A DNA stretch of 16,261 nucleotides from CF-72 sp051006215 (lineage in GTDB: Bacteria; Chloroflexota; UBA6077; CF-72). The notes beneath the pieces are model-generated. The model was not told where the DNA came from and searched no databases. It saw only the letters and a list, made by a program, of their open reading frames with translations. The translations under genes were made by a program, and so were the position numbers. The DNA lies in NCBI GenBank assembly GCA_051006215.1, contig JBPCIO010000062.1, positions 1 to 16,261 of the forward strand, given 5' to 3'. This document shows, one piece after another, positions 14,498 to 16,261 of the stretch; position 1 is the stretch's first letter, and every line of letters begins with the position of its first letter.

Positions 14498-14514
14498 TGG
14501 GCGTCTAGCGCCCA
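14498..14514 (+). other. Short inverted repeat between the tatB-like gene and the nuclease gene
   Basis: TGGGCG (14498-14503) and CGCCCA (14509-14514) form a six-pair stem with a TCTAG loop. No T-run follows. Six bases further, TACAAT (14520-14525) could be a -10 box for the nuclease gene, though no good -35 is seen at normal spacing. It may be a weak terminator or a site near that promoter. Confidence 0.25.
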
Positions 14515-14549
14515 TCGCATACAATATCGGCGCACCAGAAGGAGTGGGC

Positions 14550-15092
14550 GTGATCGAAGTCTTCGTCGAGAGCATCCGCGTCAATATGACGAACTACCGG
14601 CGCGTCGTTATGCTCAAGGAAAAGACCTCCCCGCGCTACCTGCCCATCTGGATCGGCCACTTTGAGGCTGACGCTATCGCGATTCCGATGCAGAACGTGC
14701 CCGTACAGCGGCCGCTGACCCACGATTTGCTCAAGGGCTGCATCGAGCAGCTCGGCGGCAAGCTCACCCAGGTGGTGATCAACGAACTGGCCGACGAGAC
14801 GTTTTTCGCCAAGTTGATTGTCGACGCGGGAGGCCGTCACGTCGAGGTTGACGCGCGGCCGTCAGATGCCATCGCGCTCGCCATCCGCGCCAAGGTCCCC
14901 ATCTACGTCGAGGAGTCAGTCTTCGAGCAAGCCGGCCTGGTGTTCGAGAACGAAGAAACGGAAGGCGAAGCAGAAGCTGAAGAAGCCACCGCAGTCGACG
15001 AAGAAAAGCTCACCGTCTTCAAACAGTTCATCGAAACCCTGGATATCGACGACCTCGGCAAGGGCGGCGGCACCGAACACAAATTGTCCTGA
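14550..15092 (+). CDS. Bifunctional nuclease family protein (DUF151)
   Basis: A 180-residue protein. Residues 1-132 are the bifunctional nuclease (BFN, DUF151) domain: IEVFVESIRV (2-11), RVVMLKEKTSPRYLPIWIGHFEADAIA (18-44), RPLTHDLL (53-60), FFAKLIVDAGGRHVEVDARPSDAIALAIR (84-112) and VPIYVEESVFE (114-124). Plant and bacterial members show DNase and RNase activity, but the cellular role in bacteria is poorly known. An acidic Glu-rich linker (about 132-150) leads to a short C-terminal segment (EEKLTVFKQFIETLDIDDLGKG), common in family members. The GTG at 14550 is chosen because AAGGAG (14539-14544) lies five bases upstream; the in-frame GTG at 14544 overlaps that ribosome binding site. It follows the tatB-like gene by 66 bp and is probably the end of the recF cluster. 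Confidence 0.92.
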   Translation: MIEVFVESIRVNMTNYRRVVMLKEKTSPRYLPIWIGHFEADAIAIPMQNVPVQRPLTHDLLKGCIEQLGGKLTQVVINELADETFFAKLIVDAGGRHVEVDARPSDAIALAIRAKVPIYVEESVFEQAGLVFENEETEGEAEAEEATAVDEEKLTVFKQFIETLDIDDLGKGGGTEHKLS

Positions 15093-15506
15093 CTTTCGCC
15101 CGAGTTTTCGCCGTAGTCGCTGGGCTGTGGCTGCTTGAGGGCGCCGCTCACAGTATGGAGGAACGGCCACGTTCTGGTCACTTGACCTACCAGCTGTTCA
15201 CCGCAGGCTCGAGCAAAAGGGGTTAGTTGGCGACAGAGCGACACTTCACGGCCGCTCTCAGCCGGATCGGGGTGGCGCTCACCAGCCACAGGCCACGCCG
15301 GTCAGCAGCCCGACCGCCTGCTCGAGGCCCGGGGGTCGCACCGACCGCGCCTTTGGCGTGAAAGCATGCCTTCGTATCCGACAACACTCGTTCAACGGTA
15401 TCCCGGCAAAAAGCGGCTAGACAAAAAAGCGTCCTATGTCACCAACTGATCAGGTTCGGGTTTCGCCATCGTGGCGACGGCTGAGCGAGTGGTGCCTGGC
15501 TATGCG
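15093..15506. other. Gene-free interval between the nuclease gene and a broken ATPase gene
   Basis: I see no convincing gene, tRNA or mobile element in these 414 bases on either strand. Possible reading frames here are short and unlike any family I know. Around 15411-15432 there are two copies of a CAAAAA(A)GCG word, 15 bases apart, in an otherwise GC-rich setting. A small hairpin CGCCA/TGGCG with a TCG loop lies at 15464-15476. The interval may be decayed DNA linked to the adjacent pseudogene. Confidence 0.5.
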
Positions 15507-16261
15507 TCAGTTAGCCAACGGCAGCTCGTCTGCCGTCAGTGACGCCGCCCCCTGCGCGGCGGATCCCGCCTCCGCCCAGATCTCCTCCTGAGTGAGAGCC
15601 CAACCCTCGCTCCATACCCTTCCGGCTGCGCTCCCGAGCCTCTTCCGCGCCACTTCTACAAACGGTCGGCGGCCTCGAGATCCCATCCGCCGCTGAATAC
15701 GGCCAAGCGATCGAATAGACGCCGGTCATTAACCCCGAGAAGTTCGTAGCTCCAGCTCACGGCAGCGTGCAGCGTTTGCTGCCGCGGAGGCGCCGTGCGA
15801 CTCCCACCAACCAGGAGGTGGAAGCGGTCATCGAGGCGCCCGGCTATCTGGAGTGGCGTGAGCGTCTTCACCCGCGCGGCTGCCAGTTCGATCGCTAGCG
15901 GAATGCCATCCAGGCGCGCACAGATTTCGACGATAGAAGGGCGATTTTCTTCTGTCAGAGCAAAGCCGGGCAGGGTGGCCGCGGCACGCTCCATGAACAA
16001 CTGGACCGCTTCCGAAACTGCTGCTGAAGCGCTATTCTGGAGTGGCAGCGGCGGGACCGGCCAGACCTGCTCTCCGTGTATGCCGAGTGGTTCACGACTG
16101 GTCGCGAGGACGCGAACGTGCGGACAGCCCTGCAACACCGCTTCAGTAAGCTTCGCGCATGCCTCAACCACGTGTTCGCAGTTATCGAAGACCAGCAACA
16201 GGTGCGCGTGGCGAAGGCTGTGCAGGAGGGTTGTTAGGAGCGATCCCTCAGTACGCTCGAC
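15507..16261 (-). pseudogene. AfsR/LuxR-type NTPase regulator, internally deleted and frameshifted (5' end beyond window)
   Basis: The frame is open to the right edge and ends at TAG 15656-15658. The visible 200 or so residues are the STAND/NB-ARC-like ATPase core of large ATPase-TPR regulators: Walker B LLLVFDNCEHV, sensor block VLATSREPLGIHGEQVWPV, the GIPLAIELAAARVKTLTP block (GxPLA motif), LHAAVSWSYELL and RLFDRLAVFSGGWDLEAADRL. Intact relatives continue for several hundred residues of TPR repeats and often a C-terminal LuxR helix-turn-helix. Here the chain stops within the conserved VFSGGW-LEAA block. Directly after, in another - strand frame (15650-15561), the residues RKRLGSAAGRVWSEGWALTQEE match the usual end-of-TPR linker pattern (LG-AA---W-EG-ALT-EE). 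This suggests an internal deletion that removed the TPR region and broke the frame. That frame runs to a stop at 15507. Confidence 0.75.
15518..15536. other. Perfect 7-bp inverted repeat at the end of the pseudogene remnant
   Basis: ACGGCAG (15518-15524) and CTGCCGT (15530-15536) form a perfect stem with a five-base CTCGT loop. There is no T-run on either side. It could be the relic of a terminator stem for the - strand gene or chance in GC-rich sequence. Confidence 0.3.

Noticed and set aside
14544..14549. GTG 14544 as start of the bifunctional nuclease
   Set aside because: It overlaps the AAGGAG ribosome binding site that properly serves GTG 14550.
15340..15476. Possible tRNA (GGTTCGGG and GTTCAA words resemble T-loops)
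   Set aside because: No matching T-stem, anticodon arm or acceptor stem could be paired.

Overview
The window is GC-rich, gene-dense bacterial chromosome without insertion sequences, CRISPR arrays or recognisable tRNA/rRNA genes. The gene mix (F420-type luciferase-like monooxygenase, Rv2466c-type thioredoxin-fold protein, molybdenum hydroxylase, FAH-family enzyme, recF beside tatA and a bifunctional nuclease, AfsR/LuxR-type ATPase) fits a high-GC Gram-positive-like lineage. Chloroflexota is my best guess, with Actinomycetota as the alternative. This is inferred from protein flavour and is not proven.

Layout, left to right. (1) 1-2143, + strand: the C-terminal end of a polytopic membrane protein (possibly a GT-C/GT87-like glycosyltransferase), a DsbA-fold Rv2466c-like reductase with a CPWA site, and a fumarylacetoacetate-hydrolase-family enzyme. 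(2) 2184-6480, - strand: a five-gene operon. It begins with a nitrile hydratase/thiocyanate hydrolase-type enzyme whose beta subunit is split into two separate small genes (beta-N, then beta-C), followed by the cobalt-type alpha subunit. A SAM-dependent methyltransferase and a xanthine-dehydrogenase-family molybdopterin subunit follow. The three hydratase genes overlap by ATGA, so they are probably translated together and assemble as a heterotrimer. (3) 6591-6860, +: a TatA-like protein with a C-terminal zinc ribbon, divergent from the hydratase operon. (4) 6878-9864, -: LLM flavin oxidoreductase, D-2-hydroxyacid dehydrogenase and Fpg/Nei-type DNA glycosylase in one probable operon. (5) 10028-12223, -: a secreted soluble lytic transglycosylase with TPR-like repeats. 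(6) 12283-15092, +: a small unknown protein, RecF, a second TatA/TatB-like protein with a long low-complexity tail, and a bifunctional nuclease. (7) 15093-15506: no gene seen. (8) 15507-16261, -: an AfsR/LuxR-type NTPase that looks broken. Its ATPase domain stops early, and a remnant of the normal C-terminal linker lies just beyond the stop in another frame.

The most interesting part is the split-beta hydratase operon. The gene order (beta N-half, beta C-half, alpha), the His-rich alpha N-terminus and the Cys-Tyr-Pro-Arg sequence after the cobalt claw resemble thiocyanate hydrolase more than ordinary two-subunit nitrile hydratases. Its linkage to a methyltransferase and a molybdenum hydroxylase suggests an uncharacterised catabolic or detoxifying route. 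The substrate cannot be read from the sequence.
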